DNA of 64,000 nucleotides from Stutzerimonas stutzeri (GCF_009789555.1 NZ_CP046902.1:4604001-4668000), one strand, 5' to 3'; positions 26,959 through 35,876 are shown, counted from the first letter of the stretch. Made by a program: numbers and translations. Notes: generated by a model not told the origin, from the letters alone.

Positions 26959-27042
26959 ACCGCACTTCTTGCTTGAAAAGTCGACGATTATACGCATGAG
27001 CCGACAGTCCCGGACAGGTTTGCCGCGCATGCGCGCTGCCGA

Positions 27043-28590
27043 TCAATGACGAAGATGTCGAGGCCGCAAACCGAGCAATACCAGCCCTGCCGCGAAAGCG
27101 CCCAGCCCCGCTGCCACCAACACCCCCAACTGTACGGCACGCTGCTGCCAATTCCAGGCGAACCATTCGTCCGACGGCGCATTGAGCCACCAGACCATGG
27201 CGACCATCGCGGCGCAACCACCGGCCAGCCGCAGCAGGAAGGCTGCCCAGCCAGGCGCGAACTGAAACACGCCGATCCGGTACAGGCCCCAGAACAACAG
27301 GCCCGCGTTCAGCATCGACGACAGCGAGGTCGCCAGCGCCAACCCGACGTGCTTGAGCGGCCAGATGAGCACCAGGTTCAGCACCATATTGGCAACCATG
27401 CAGATGATCGCAACCCGGACCGGCGTTTTCAGATCCTGGCGGGCAAAGAAACCCGGCGCCAACACTTTGATCAACATGAATGCCAGCACGCCCAGCGAAT
27501 AGGCCTCGAGTGCATTGGCCGACTGCACCACGGCCTCCTCGCTCATCGCACCGTAGTAAAACAGGCTGGCGATCAGCGGTTCGGCCAGGATGCCCAATGC
27601 CAGCGCAGCGGGGATGCCGACCAGCAGCACCATGCGCAACGCCCAGTTGAGCGTGTTGGAAAAGGCCTTCGGGTCCTCGCCGGCATGCTGGCGCGACAGA
27701 CTCGGAAGAATCACCGTGCCGATGGCAATGCCGAATGCACCGAGCGGCAACTCCGAAAGCCGATCCGCGTAATAGAGCCACGACACGCTGCCGGTCTGCA
27801 GAAACGACGCGAGCACTGTATCGAGCAACAGGTTGATCTGACTGACCGACACCCCGAACAACGCGGGGACCATCAACAGCATGATCCGCCGCACGCCCTC
27901 GTCGCCGAACCTGACCCGCGGCCGCGGCAGCAGCCCCAGCCTGGCGACATAGGGCAGCTGGAACGCCAGTTGGGCGAAGCCGGCAATGAATACGCCCCAG
28001 GCCAGCGCCATGATGGGCTGATCGAAATAGGGCGTGAGAAATATCGCCGAGGTGATCATGCAGACGTTGAGCAGCACCGGCGTGAATCCGGGCACGGCGA
28101 AATGCCCATAGGTGTTCAGCACGCCGGAGGTGAAGGCCGTCAGGGATATCAGCAAAAGGTAGGGAAAGGTGATGCGCAGCAGCTCGCCGGCCAGCTGCAT
28201 CTTGGCCGGCTCGTCGTGGAAGCCCGGAGCGAACAGCATCACCACATACGGCGAGGCCAACACGCCGACGGCGGTAATGCCCGTCAGGATCAAGCCGAGC
28301 ATGCCGGCCGTACGATCGACCAGCAGCTTGACCTCGACCTGCGTCCGTCTGGTTCGATACTCCGACAACACCGGGACGAACGCCTGCGCAAAAGCGCCTT
28401 CGGCAAATAATCGGCGCAGAAAGTTGGGAATCTTGAAGGCTATGAAAAACGCGTCCGCCGCCGCGCCGGAACCGAAGTAGCTCGCCACTACCATATCGCG
28501 TACCATTCCCAGCACGCGGGACAGCAGCGTCATCACGCTGACCACCGCGCTGGAACGCAACAATCCGCCTTTACCGGCTGTCTCGGACAT
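27043..28590 (-). CDS. murJ: Lipid II flippase MurJ (MviN)
   Basis: Inner-membrane MOP-superfamily transporter that flips lipid II for peptidoglycan synthesis. The start at 28590 has AGGA upstream and gives 515 residues, about 14 transmembrane helices. Family motifs include SRVLGMVRDMVVASYFG and a conserved arginine in NFLRRLFAEGAFAQAFVPVLSEY. It is divergent from rpsT and upstream of ribF. Confidence 0.97.
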   Translation of the reverse strand: MSETAGKGGLLRSSAVVSVMTLLSRVLGMVRDMVVASYFGSGAAADAFFIAFKIPNFLRRLFAEGAFAQAFVPVLSEYRTRRTQVEVKLLVDRTAGMLGLILTGITAVGVLASPYVVMLFAPGFHDEPAKMQLAGELLRITFPYLLLISLTAFTSGVLNTYGHFAVPGFTPVLLNVCMITSAIFLTPYFDQPIMALAWGVFIAGFAQLAFQLPYVARLGLLPRPRVRFGDEGVRRIMLLMVPALFGVSVSQINLLLDTVLASFLQTGSVSWLYYADRLSELPLGAFGIAIGTVILPSLSRQHAGEDPKAFSNTLNWALRMVLLVGIPAALALGILAEPLIASLFYYGAMSEEAVVQSANALEAYSLGVLAFMLIKVLAPGFFARQDLKTPVRVAIICMVANMVLNLVLIWPLKHVGLALATSLSSMLNAGLLFWGLYRIGVFQFAPGWAAFLLRLAGGCAAMVAMVWWLNAPSDEWFAWNWQQRAVQLGVLVAAGLGAFAAGLVLLGLRPRHLRH

Positions 28591-28731
28591 TTGTTTTCCT
28601 ACAGGTTTGCTACGAAGGTTCCAGCCAGGCATCTGCCAGCGGAATCGATGGGCAATTACGACAGATAAAGAGGCCGCGAGTTTAGCGGCCCCCCATCTGT
28701 CCGGCCAGCGTCTCGAATGACTTGCACGGGC

Positions 28732-28760
28732 TTGACAAGGGCTCGGCGCATCGGCATGAT
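28732..28760 (+). promoter_or_regulatory. Probable sigma-70 promoter of rpsT
   Basis: A TTGACA -35 box at 28732-28737 is followed after 17 bases by CATGAT at 28755-28760. It lies about 50 bases upstream of the rpsT start in the divergent murJ-rpsT interval. Confidence 0.6.
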
Positions 28761-28808
28761 TCGCGGCCTTATTTGCTTTGTAATCCCACGTTTTCGAGGA
28801 GTTCGACG

Positions 28809-29087
28809 GTGGCCAACAGCCCTTCCGCCAAAAAACGCGCAATTCAGGCTGAGAAGCGTCGCAGCCACAACGCCAGCTTGCGCTCCATGGTTCGTACCTA
28901 CATCAAGAATGTGGTCAAAGCCATCGACGCAAAAGATCTGGATAAAGCTCGTACTGCTTACACCGCAGCCGTGCCTGTAATCGACCGCATGGCCGACAAA
29001 GGCATCATCCACAAGAACAAGGCAGCCCGGCATAAAAGCCGCCTGAACGGCCACATCAAGGCCCTCGGCGAAGCTGCTGCAGCCTAA
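28809..29087 (+). CDS. rpsT: 30S ribosomal protein S20
   Basis: A 92-residue small basic 16S rRNA-binding protein. The start is GTG at 28809, with GAGGAG upstream; the following residues ANSPSAKKRAIQAEKRRSHN are the S20 N-terminus. A non-ATG start is also usual for rpsT in enterics, where it limits expression. A strong terminator follows. Confidence 0.98.
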   Translation: MANSPSAKKRAIQAEKRRSHNASLRSMVRTYIKNVVKAIDAKDLDKARTAYTAAVPVIDRMADKGIIHKNKAARHKSRLNGHIKALGEAAAA

Positions 29088-29101
29088 ACTGCACGCTCTT
29101 G

Positions 29102-29130
29102 AAAAAAACCGGCCTAGCGCCGGTTTTTTT
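29102..29130 (+). terminator. Rho-independent terminator of rpsT
   Basis: The stem ACCGGC / GCCGGT with loop CTAGC, preceded by an A-run and followed by seven or more T residues, begins 14 bases after the rpsT stop. Its A-run/T-run symmetry also lets it act on transcripts from the opposite side. Confidence 0.93.
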
Positions 29131-29186
29131 ATGCCCGCCGCAATCAGCCAAGAGCCAATCGCTCAGCGAGCGTCAGATCGAAAAGC

Positions 29187-29645
29187 TCAGGGTCGCGCCC
29201 AAGGCAGGATTGGGATAGCCGTTACAGCGTTCTGCGGGCTACCCTCGATCACCCGGTCGCTGTAGACCAGATAGACAAGCGTGTTGCGCGCCTCATCGAA
29301 AAATCGCACCACCTGCATGGTCTTGAACACCAGCGAGGTGCGCTCCCTGAACACCACTTCGCCATCGTCGAGATTGTCGCTCATACGGATTGGCCCGACC
29401 TGACGACACGCGATGGATGCTTCGGCGCGGTCTTCGGCCAATCCGAGCCCACCCTTGATGCCACCTGTTTTTGCCCGCGACAAATAACAGGTCACGCCCT
29501 CGACCTTGGGGTCATCGAAGGCCTCAACGACGATCTTGTGGTTCGGCCCAAGCCACTTGAAGACCGTGTCGACCTCGCCGACTTCACGGGCCATGCCGAC
29601 AATCGGCCAGGCCATCAGCACCATGAACAGCTTCGCCAATCGCAT
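29187..29645 (-). CDS. creA: CreA family exported protein
   Basis: A 152-residue protein of unknown function with a signal peptide (MRLAKLFMVLMAWPIVGMA). Family segments are DTVFKWLGPNHKIVVEAFDDPKVEGVTCYLSRAKTGGIKGGLGLAEDRAEASIACRQVGPI. ATG 29645 is chosen because GAGG lies 6 bases upstream; a GTG at 29657 overlaps the proB stop (GTGA) and would add four residues. It is coupled to proB in the same minus-strand run. Confidence 0.88.
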   Translation of the reverse strand: MRLAKLFMVLMAWPIVGMAREVGEVDTVFKWLGPNHKIVVEAFDDPKVEGVTCYLSRAKTGGIKGGLGLAEDRAEASIACRQVGPIRMSDNLDDGEVVFRERTSLVFKTMQVVRFFDEARNTLVYLVYSDRVIEGSPQNAVTAIPILPWARP

Positions 29646-29653
29646 CGAGCACC

Positions 29654-30772
29654 TCACACCAGAATCATGTTGTCGCGATGAATGAGCTCGGGCTCATCGA
29701 CATAGCCGAGCAGTTTTTCGATTTCATCGGAAGCATGACCCAGGATCCGCTGGGTTTCTGCCACGCTGTAATTGACCAGTCCTCGCGCGACCTCCTGCCC
29801 ATCCGGCCCCACGCAGACCACCATTTCACCACGACGAAACCCGCCCTGCGCCGCCTGGACGCCCACCGGCAGCAAACTGCGGTTGCCCTGCTTGAGAGCA
29901 TGCACCGCGCCCGCGTCCAGCGTGACCGAGCCCCGCGTTTGCAGATGCCCGGCCAGCCACTGCTTGCGAGCGGCGTGCCGGCTGCGCTCAGGCGCCAGTA
30001 ACGTTCCCAGCTGCTCCCCTGCCTTGAGACGCGCAAGGACCCGCTCGATGCGCCCGCCGACGATGACCGTATGGGCACCGGAACGCGCAGCCAGGCGCGC
30101 CGCGCGCAACTTGGTCTGCATCCCCCCGCGCCCCAGCGCACCACCCGTCGCGCCTGCCACGGCATCCAGGGCCGGGTCGTCGGCGCGGGCCTCGCTGATG
30201 AGTGTCGCGTCGGGATTGTGGCGCGGGTCGGCATCGAACATGCCATCGCGGTCAGTGAGGATCACCAGCAGATCAGCCTCGACCAGGTTTGCCACCAGCG
30301 CGGCCAGGGTGTCGTTGTCCCCGAAACGAATTTCATCGGTGACAACGGTGTCGTTTTCATTGATGACCGGAACCACGCCCAAATCGATGAGCGTGCGTAA
30401 CGTGCTTCGCGCATTGAGATAACGCTTTCGGTCAGACAGATCGTCGTGCGTTACCAGCACTTGCGCGGTCTGCTGATCGCAACGACCGAAACTGGCCTCC
30501 CATGCACGGATGAGGCCCATCTGGCCGACCGCGGCAGCCGCCTGCAGCTCATGAACCGCCTTGGGCCGACTCGCCCAGCCGAGGCGGCTCATTCCGGCAG
30601 CGACCGCACCGGACGACACCAGCACAAGCTCGACGCCAGCCTGACGCAACGCGACCATCTGATCGACCCAGACAGCCATGGCCGCCTGATCGAGCCCGCG
30701 GCCATCAGCCGTCAGCAGCGCACTGCCGATCTTCACCACCCAGCGCCGCGCGCCGCTCACCTTGTCCCGCAT
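29654..30772 (-). CDS. proB: Glutamate 5-kinase
   Basis: First enzyme of proline synthesis, phosphorylating glutamate; cytoplasmic and feedback-inhibited by proline in the family. The 372 residues comprise the amino-acid kinase domain (VVKIGSALLT near residue 13, VSSGAVAAGMSRLG, NENDTVVTDEIRFGDND, GGMQTKLRAARLA) and a C-terminal PUA domain (from about residue 275, LDAGAVHALKQGNRSLLPVGV). It follows obg by 97 bases, an order conserved in Pseudomonas. Confidence 0.97.
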   Translation of the reverse strand: MRDKVSGARRWVVKIGSALLTADGRGLDQAAMAVWVDQMVALRQAGVELVLVSSGAVAAGMSRLGWASRPKAVHELQAAAAVGQMGLIRAWEASFGRCDQQTAQVLVTHDDLSDRKRYLNARSTLRTLIDLGVVPVINENDTVVTDEIRFGDNDTLAALVANLVEADLLVILTDRDGMFDADPRHNPDATLISEARADDPALDAVAGATGGALGRGGMQTKLRAARLAARSGAHTVIVGGRIERVLARLKAGEQLGTLLAPERSRHAARKQWLAGHLQTRGSVTLDAGAVHALKQGNRSLLPVGVQAAQGGFRRGEMVVCVGPDGQEVARGLVNYSVAETQRILGHASDEIEKLLGYVDEPELIHRDNMILV

Positions 30773-30869
30773 CGATCCCGCCTTCTATCCGTTATCCGGC
30801 CAAACCAATCGACGGACTGCCGACGAGCAGCCCAGCGATCCCCTCTAAAGATGCGCAACCACGCGAACC

Positions 30870-32087
30870 TCAGCGCACGTAGAAGATCTCTGCGCCACCC
30901 TCGTCATCGTCGTCATCATCGAAGTCGTCGTCATCCGCCTCGGCAGCCGCCTTGACGCCCGCGCGGCGCAGCGCCCGCTGATCATCGAGTTCCTGCAGAC
31001 GAGCACGCGCCTCGTCTTCGATCTGCTGATCCAGCTCGGCAAGCGCCTCGGCATAAGCCGGCTCCTCGCTGATACGCAGGGTACGCTCATCGAGGTAACG
31101 CATGATCGCCTGACTCAATTCCTCGGTCCCCTCGCGCTCGAGCGCCGAGATGACGAAGACCGGCCCGGTCCACTCGAGACGCTCGACCACACGACGGACG
31201 CGCTCCTCGCGATCCTCTTCGAGCAACTGATCGGCCTTGTTCAACACCAGCCAGCGATCACGCAGCGCCAGGGCCGGACTGAATTTCTCCAGCTCGTTGA
31301 GAATGACTTCCGCCGCGTCCGCTGGATCGCTCTCATCGAGCGGCGCCATGTCCACCAGATGCAGGAGCAGACGGGTACGCGCCAAATGCTTGAGAAAGCG
31401 AATACCAAGGCCCGCACCCTCCGAGGCGCCCTCGATCAGGCCCGGGATGTCGGCGATGACGAAGCTCTTGTAACGCCCGACGCTTACCACACCAAGATTC
31501 GGCACCAGCGTGGTGAACGGATAATCGGCAACCTTGGGTTTGGCGGCCGATACCGAGCGGATGAACGTACTCTTGCCCGCGTTGGGCAACCCCAGCAGAC
31601 CGACGTCAGCCAGTACCTTGAGCTCCAGCTTCAGATCACGCGCATCACCCGGCTTGCCAGGCGTGGTCTGGCGCGGCGCGCGGTTGGTGCTGGACTTGAA
31701 GCGCGTATTACCCAGCCCATGCCAGCCGCCCTGGGCAACCAACAGGCGCTGGCCGGCCTTGGTCAGGTCACCGATCACGTCCTGAGTGGCCGCATCGATA
31801 ACCGTGGTACCGACCGGAACCGGCAGGATCAGGTCGTCACCCTTGGCACCGGTACATTCAGTGCTGCCGCCCTTCTGGCCGTTCGGCGCATTGAAACGAC
31901 GTGTATAGCGGTAATCGACGAGCGTGTTGAGGTTTTCATCCGCCTCCAGGAACACGGAGCCGCCGTCACCACCATCGCCGCCATTGGGGCCGCCTTTCTC
32001 GATGAACTTCTCACGACGGAAGCTCATCATGCCGTTACCGCCGTCTCCGGCTTTTACAAAGATCGATACTTCATCGACGAATTTCAT
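30870..32087 (-). CDS. obg: GTPase ObgE/CgtA
   Basis: An essential ribosome-associated GTPase involved in 50S maturation and stress control. The 405 residues start with the glycine-rich Obg fold (about 1-158; DGGNGMMSFRREKFIEKGGPNGGDGGDGG). The G domain has G1 GLPNAGKST, G3 DIPGLIEG and G4 NKAD. The C-terminus is a strongly acidic Asp-rich tail ending EGGAEIFYVR, as in pseudomonad Obg proteins. It lies downstream of rpmA. Confidence 0.97.
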   Translation of the reverse strand: MKFVDEVSIFVKAGDGGNGMMSFRREKFIEKGGPNGGDGGDGGSVFLEADENLNTLVDYRYTRRFNAPNGQKGGSTECTGAKGDDLILPVPVGTTVIDAATQDVIGDLTKAGQRLLVAQGGWHGLGNTRFKSSTNRAPRQTTPGKPGDARDLKLELKVLADVGLLGLPNAGKSTFIRSVSAAKPKVADYPFTTLVPNLGVVSVGRYKSFVIADIPGLIEGASEGAGLGIRFLKHLARTRLLLHLVDMAPLDESDPADAAEVILNELEKFSPALALRDRWLVLNKADQLLEEDREERVRRVVERLEWTGPVFVISALEREGTEELSQAIMRYLDERTLRISEEPAYAEALAELDQQIEDEARARLQELDDQRALRRAGVKAAAEADDDDFDDDDDDEGGAEIFYVR

Positions 32088-32204
32088 GGGAACGCCTCCC
32101 GCCGCAAGGACGGGCTAGAAAACAGGAATATAAGGGTCTTGCAAAACCCAGCGAAACTAGAGCAAAGCAGTGTTTAGCAAGAGCCCTATAGAGGATACAG
32201 AAAC

Positions 32205-32234
32205 AAAAAAGCCCCGTCGCATGACAGGGCTTTT
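32205..32234 (-). terminator. Rho-independent terminator after rpmA
   Basis: Read on the minus strand: AAAAGCCCTGTC, loop ATGC, GACGGGGCTTTTTT. The stem is about 12 pairs with one G-U wobble and a T-run. It starts 16 bases past the rpmA stop and separates rplU-rpmA from obg. Confidence 0.9.
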
Positions 32235-32249
32235 CCAGCAACGCCGCAG

Positions 32250-32507
32250 TTAGGCTGCGACGACGCTCACGTAGCGACGGCCGAAAGCGCCCTTCACTTC
32301 GAACTTGATCACGCCTTCCACTTTCGCGAACAGGGTGTGATCCTTGCCCATGCCAACGCCGTAACCGGCGTGGAACTGGGTGCCGCGCTGACGCACGATG
32401 ATGTTACCGGCCTTGATGGCCTGGCCGCCGTACATCTTCACGCCAAGACGTTTGGCTTCTGAGTCGCGACCGTTGCGGGTAGAACCGCCAGCTTTTTTGT
32501 GTGCCAT
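32250..32507 (-). CDS. rpmA: 50S ribosomal protein L27
   Basis: An 85-residue protein reaching the peptidyl-transferase centre. It starts MAHKKAGGSTRNGRDSEAKRLGVK, the L27 N-terminal extension, without the cleavable leader found in Firmicutes. It is 35 bases downstream of rplU in the usual rplU-rpmA operon. Confidence 0.99.
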   Translation of the reverse strand: MAHKKAGGSTRNGRDSEAKRLGVKMYGGQAIKAGNIIVRQRGTQFHAGYGVGMGKDHTLFAKVEGVIKFEVKGAFGRRYVSVVAA

Positions 32508-32542
32508 GAGTTCAATACTCCTATAAGGGGATTCAGGCCCGA

Positions 32543-32854
32543 TTAGCCCTGAATACCGGTGATTTTGACCTCAGTGAACCACTGACGGTGGCCCTGACGC
32601 TTCATGTGGTGCTTACGACGGCGGAATTTGATGATGGTGACCTTGTCGTGACGACCTTGAGCAATCACTTCAGCAGTGACCTTGGCACCATCAACCACCG
32701 GAGCGCCGATTTTGACATCGTCGCCGTTGCCGATCAGCAGAACGCGGTCGAACGTGACAGCTTCGCCAGTGGCAACTTCGAGTTTTTCGATCTTGAGGTA
32801 TTCACCTTCGGCAACCTTGTATTGCTTGCCGCCGGTAACGATAACTGCGTACAT
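32543..32854 (-). CDS. rplU: 50S ribosomal protein L21
   Basis: The start at 32854 gives exactly 103 residues beginning MYAVIVTGGKQYKVAEGEYLKIEKL. The C-terminal RNA-binding stretch FRRRKHHMKRQGHRQWFTEVKI is characteristic. The longer in-frame extension upstream has no family match. It heads rplU-rpmA and is divergent from ispB, the normal arrangement in gammaproteobacteria. Confidence 0.99.
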   Translation of the reverse strand: MYAVIVTGGKQYKVAEGEYLKIEKLEVATGEAVTFDRVLLIGNGDDVKIGAPVVDGAKVTAEVIAQGRHDKVTIIKFRRRKHHMKRQGHRQWFTEVKITGIQG

Positions 32855-33041
32855 CTGTGTATCTCCGTTAATCCTGCTCACCCAGCGCTTAAGTGAAATA
32901 GTTGGTGGCTGGCATGGCTGCTCGGGGCCGGAAGGGACGCCCTTGCAATTGCGTAAGGCAGGGAAATGCCCAGGGGGAAAGTTCAGGGTCCGCGATTGTA
33001 CGCATCCACCAGGCCCTGCGCAATAGCCGCCTGGCCTTGCC

Positions 33042-33070
33042 TTGACAGTGCCTGACCCGCCCCATAGCAT
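33042..33070 (+). promoter_or_regulatory. Probable sigma-70 promoter of ispB
   Basis: A TTGACA -35 at 33042-33047, 17-base spacer and TAGCAT -10 at 33065-33070 sit about 33 bases before the ispB start codon. Confidence 0.6.
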
Positions 33071-33102
33071 GCCGCGCAATCTCCGAGGAGTACTCGTCCC
33101 CG

Positions 33103-34071
33103 ATGCAACCCCAGGCCTTTTACCAAGTAGTGGCTGAAGATTTTGCCGCAGTCGACGGCATCATCCGCAACCAACTGACTTCCCGCGTACCGCTGGTGGA
33201 AAAGATCGGGGACTACATCACCTCGGCCGGCGGTAAACGCCTGCGTCCCCTGCTGGTCCTGCTGAGCGGCAATGCGCTGGGCCTCAATGGCGAGCAGCTG
33301 CGCCTGCTGGCCGCCATCATCGAATTTCTGCACACCTCGACACTGCTGCACGACGACGTCGTCGACATGTCGGGCATGCGCCGTGGCCGCTCGACGGCCA
33401 ATGCGCTGTGGGGCAACGCACCGAGCGTGCTGGTCGGTGATTTCCTTTATGCACGCTCCTTTGAAATGATGGTCGATCTGGGCTCCATGCCGGTCATGCG
33501 CATCATATCCCAGGCCACCCGGGTGATCGCCGAAGGCGAGGTGCTGCAGCTGTCCAAGGTGCGCGACGCCAGCACCACGGAAGAAATCTACATGGAAGTC
33601 ATCCGCGGCAAGACGGCCATGCTCTTCGAAGCCTCGACGCACAGCGCCGCCACGCTGGCCGGCGCCAGCGAAACACAGCGTGAGGCCCTGCGCGCCTTCG
33701 GCGACTACCTGGGCATCGCCTTCCAACTGGTCGACGATCTGCTCGATTACCAGGGCGACGCCGAAACCCTCGGCAAGAACGTCGGCGACGACCTGGCCGA
33801 AGGTAAGCCGACCCTCCCGCTGATCTATACGATGCGAGAAGGTACGGCGGAACAGGCGACACTGGTTCGCCAGGCCATTCAAAAAGGCGGTATCGAGAAT
33901 CTCGAAAGCATCCGCAGCGCAGTGGAAGCGTCCGGCGCGCTGGAGTACACCGCGCGCCTGGCCCGCGACTATGCCGACCGCGCTATCGCCTGTCTCGAAC
34001 TGATCCCCGCCAACCGCTATCGGGACGCCCTGGTGGAGCTGAGCCGCTTCGCCGTCGCACGCACCCACTGA
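33103..34071 (+). CDS. ispB: Octaprenyl (polyprenyl) diphosphate synthase
   Basis: Elongates farnesyl diphosphate to the side chain of ubiquinone (probably C45 in pseudomonads). The 322 residues contain the first aspartate-rich motif LLHDDVVDMSGMRRG and the second QLVDDLLDYQGD, with GKRLRPLL near residue 47. GAGG lies 8 or more bases upstream of the ATG. It is divergent from rplU. Confidence 0.96.
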   Translation: MQPQAFYQVVAEDFAAVDGIIRNQLTSRVPLVEKIGDYITSAGGKRLRPLLVLLSGNALGLNGEQLRLLAAIIEFLHTSTLLHDDVVDMSGMRRGRSTANALWGNAPSVLVGDFLYARSFEMMVDLGSMPVMRIISQATRVIAEGEVLQLSKVRDASTTEEIYMEVIRGKTAMLFEASTHSAATLAGASETQREALRAFGDYLGIAFQLVDDLLDYQGDAETLGKNVGDDLAEGKPTLPLIYTMREGTAEQATLVRQAIQKGGIENLESIRSAVEASGALEYTARLARDYADRAIACLELIPANRYRDALVELSRFAVARTH

Positions 34072-34130
34072 CCCAGCCCCGGGGGCGCGCTCGCGCCCTC
34101 GGCACCCGCTCGACGCCCGAGCCCTTACCG

Positions 34131-34171
34131 CCAATCGCCAACCCCAACCGCCAACCGCCAACCGCCAACCG
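34131..34171. repeat. Heptamer tandem repeat CCAACCG
   Basis: Four perfect head-to-tail copies of CCAACCG occupy 34144-34171. Upstream are one six-base copy (CCAACC, 34138-34143) and one variant (CCAATCG, 34131-34137). The array lies between ispB and the small Fur-box gene and could vary in copy number between strains. Confidence 0.9.
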
Positions 34172-34213
34172 CCACTGATCGCCGCGGAGAACATTTGCGC
34201 TTGCATGTTTGCA

Positions 34214-34232
34214 AATAACAATTATTCTCATT
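34214..34232 (+). promoter_or_regulatory. Fur box upstream of small conserved gene
   Basis: The 19-base element AATAACAATTATTCTCATT closely matches the Fur-type palindrome AATGAGAATTATTCTCATT (mismatches only in the left half). It lies 24 bases before the start codon of the 75-residue protein, in an AT-rich patch that stands out from its GC-rich surroundings. Confidence 0.75.
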
Positions 34233-34255
34233 AACAAAATCAACTGGAGGCGAAC

Positions 34256-34483
34256 ATGACTTATCTGATCGATGCCTGGCTAGACCGTCCGCACCCCTAT
34301 CTGCGAATACTCGATCGCAATACCGGCGCGGTATGCATTTCGCTGGAGGGAGACGCCCTGGAAGAACTTCGAGACCAGGGCGATCTGGACCTGCATGAGC
34401 TGAGCACCAGCGAACCCTGCGTGCTCAAGGAACAAGTGCGCAACCTGTTCCTGTTTTCCTATGCCAGGGCGTTGCGCCCGTAG
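34256..34483 (+). CDS. Small conserved Pseudomonas protein, probably iron-regulated
   Basis: A 75-residue acidic protein starting MTYLIDAWLDRPHPYLRI, with a near-ideal GGAGG seven bases before the ATG. There is no signal peptide or membrane segment, and a single cysteine pair (VCISLEG, PCVLKEQ). No domain of known function is recognisable. Position after ispB and before an FKBP gene corresponds, as I recall, to P. aeruginosa PA4570, an iron-starvation-induced unknown. The Fur-like box directly upstream fits that. Function is not known. Confidence 0.8.
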   Translation: MTYLIDAWLDRPHPYLRILDRNTGAVCISLEGDALEELRDQGDLDLHELSTSEPCVLKEQVRNLFLFSYARALRP

Positions 34484-34494
34484 CGGTACGGGCC

Positions 34495-35112
34495 TTACAG
34501 AACGGCCAGCAGCTCGACGTCGAACACCAGCACGCTGTGCGGAGGAATGCTGCCAACGCCCTGCGCGCCGTAAGCCAGCTCGCTCGGCACATAGAGACGC
34601 CATTTGCTCCCCACACCCATCAGTTGCAGGGCCTCGGTCCAACCGGCAATCACGCCGCCCACCGGGAACTCGGCCGGCTGACCGCGCTGGTAGGAACTAT
34701 CGAATACGGTGCCGTCGATCAGCGTGCCGTGATAATGCGTGCGCACCTGGTCTTGCGCGCTGGGCTTGGTCCCCTCTCCCGAGGTCAGCACTTCATACTG
34801 CAGGCCCGACGCCAGAGTGGTCACCCCTTCACGCTTGGCGTTTTCGGCCAGAAATGCCTTGCCTTCCCCCGCGGCAGCTTCCGCCTTGCGTTGTGCCTCG
34901 GCCTGCATGCGTTCGCGAATCACCGCAAAGCTGGCATTCAAGGCTTCGGGAGGGACTTGGCTGGTGACGCCGGCAAAAGCATCACGGATTCCCGCGATGA
35001 CCGCATCCAGGCTGATCCCCGGCGGCGGATTCTCACGCAGCTGGTCACCCAACTGGCGACCGATGCCGTAGCTCACGCGCGTTTCGTCGGTGGAAAGATT
35101 GAGGTCGGTCAT
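34495..35112 (-). CDS. FKBP-type peptidyl-prolyl isomerase, FklB-like
   Basis: A 205-residue isomerase. The start at 35112 has GGAG upstream. The N-terminal dimerisation domain has ETRVSYGIGRQLGDQLRENPPPGISLDAVIAGIRDAFAG. The C-terminal FKBP domain (about 110-205) has VRTHYHGTLIDGTVFDSSYQRGQPAEFPVGGVIAGWTEAL and SELAYGAQGVG-IPPHSVLVFDVELL. No signal peptide, so a cytoplasmic FklB type rather than the periplasmic FkpA. It is convergent with the small Fur-box gene. Confidence 0.92.
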   Translation of the reverse strand: MTDLNLSTDETRVSYGIGRQLGDQLRENPPPGISLDAVIAGIRDAFAGVTSQVPPEALNASFAVIRERMQAEAQRKAEAAAGEGKAFLAENAKREGVTTLASGLQYEVLTSGEGTKPSAQDQVRTHYHGTLIDGTVFDSSYQRGQPAEFPVGGVIAGWTEALQLMGVGSKWRLYVPSELAYGAQGVGSIPPHSVLVFDVELLAVL

Positions 35113-35227
35113 GCCTGGGCTCCGCTGAAAAAAGGGCGGCCAGCCTAGCACAGCTGCTGGAGCGACTCAGCATTGGTCTCAGCGGGACAGGTTGCAGGGC
35201 GCGCGTGCCGCCCTGCCCGGCGCTGGC

Positions 35228-35716
35228 TCAATGCTTGGTGAGTTTGTCCAGATATCCCATGGCGAAGGCAGAAAAGACAAACGTCAGGTGAATGATCACG
35301 TACCACATCAGTTGCTCGCTTTCGAGCTGCTGGGCATCCATGAACATGCGCAGCAGATGGATCGACGAAATCGCCACGATCGAGGCGGCGACCTTCATCT
35401 TCAGCGACCCGGAGTCCATCTTGCCCAGCCAATCGAGCTTTTCCTTGCCTTCATCGACGTCCAGCTGCGAGACGAAATTCTCGTAGCCGGAGAGCATTAC
35501 CATTACCAGCAGGCCGCCAACCAACGCCATGTCGATCAATGACAGCAGCTTGAGGATCAGGTCACCTTCGCTAAGCGAAAGCACCGCCGGGAGGATGTGC
35601 CAGATCTCCTGAAAGAACTTGATCGCCAGAGCCAGCAGGGCGAACGCCAAGCCGAAGTAAATAGGCGCCAGTAACCAGCGGGCGGCGTACATGGTGTTCT
35701 CGATCAAGCGTTCCAT
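35228..35716 (-). CDS. UPF0114 (YqhA) family inner-membrane protein
   Basis: A 162-residue protein with three or four hydrophobic helices. Conserved segments are MERLIENTMYAARWLLAPIYFGLAFALLALAIKFFQE and LKMKVAASIVAISSIHLLRMFMD, and the end is GYLDKLTKH. This is the TIGR00645 family. The function is unknown. It is followed upstream by another conserved unknown in the same orientation. Confidence 0.92.
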   Translation of the reverse strand: MERLIENTMYAARWLLAPIYFGLAFALLALAIKFFQEIWHILPAVLSLSEGDLILKLLSLIDMALVGGLLVMVMLSGYENFVSQLDVDEGKEKLDWLGKMDSGSLKMKVAASIVAISSIHLLRMFMDAQQLESEQLMWYVIIHLTFVFSAFAMGYLDKLTKH

Positions 35717-35876
35717 CTGTTCTCACTGCGGGTCGATACCGGTAGGCGAGTATACGCAGCACAACGGAGTCTTCAAGACGGCGGCGCAGCTGCAACTCTC
35801 TCTGTGGATAAGAATTCGCGTGACGGCGCGTTCGAATCAAAAACCTCTTAAAAAGCCCGAGGCCGCAGGGCCGGCA

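Noticed and set aside
27046..28410. 454-codon open frame opposite murJ, rich in His, Gln and Arg
   Set aside because: Biased composition typical of an antisense frame of a membrane protein gene; no start signal.
32983..34221. 412-codon minus-strand frame opposite ispB
   Set aside because: ispB has both aspartate-rich motifs. The minus frame begins with GGWRLAV repeats that are simply the CCAACCG array read backwards.
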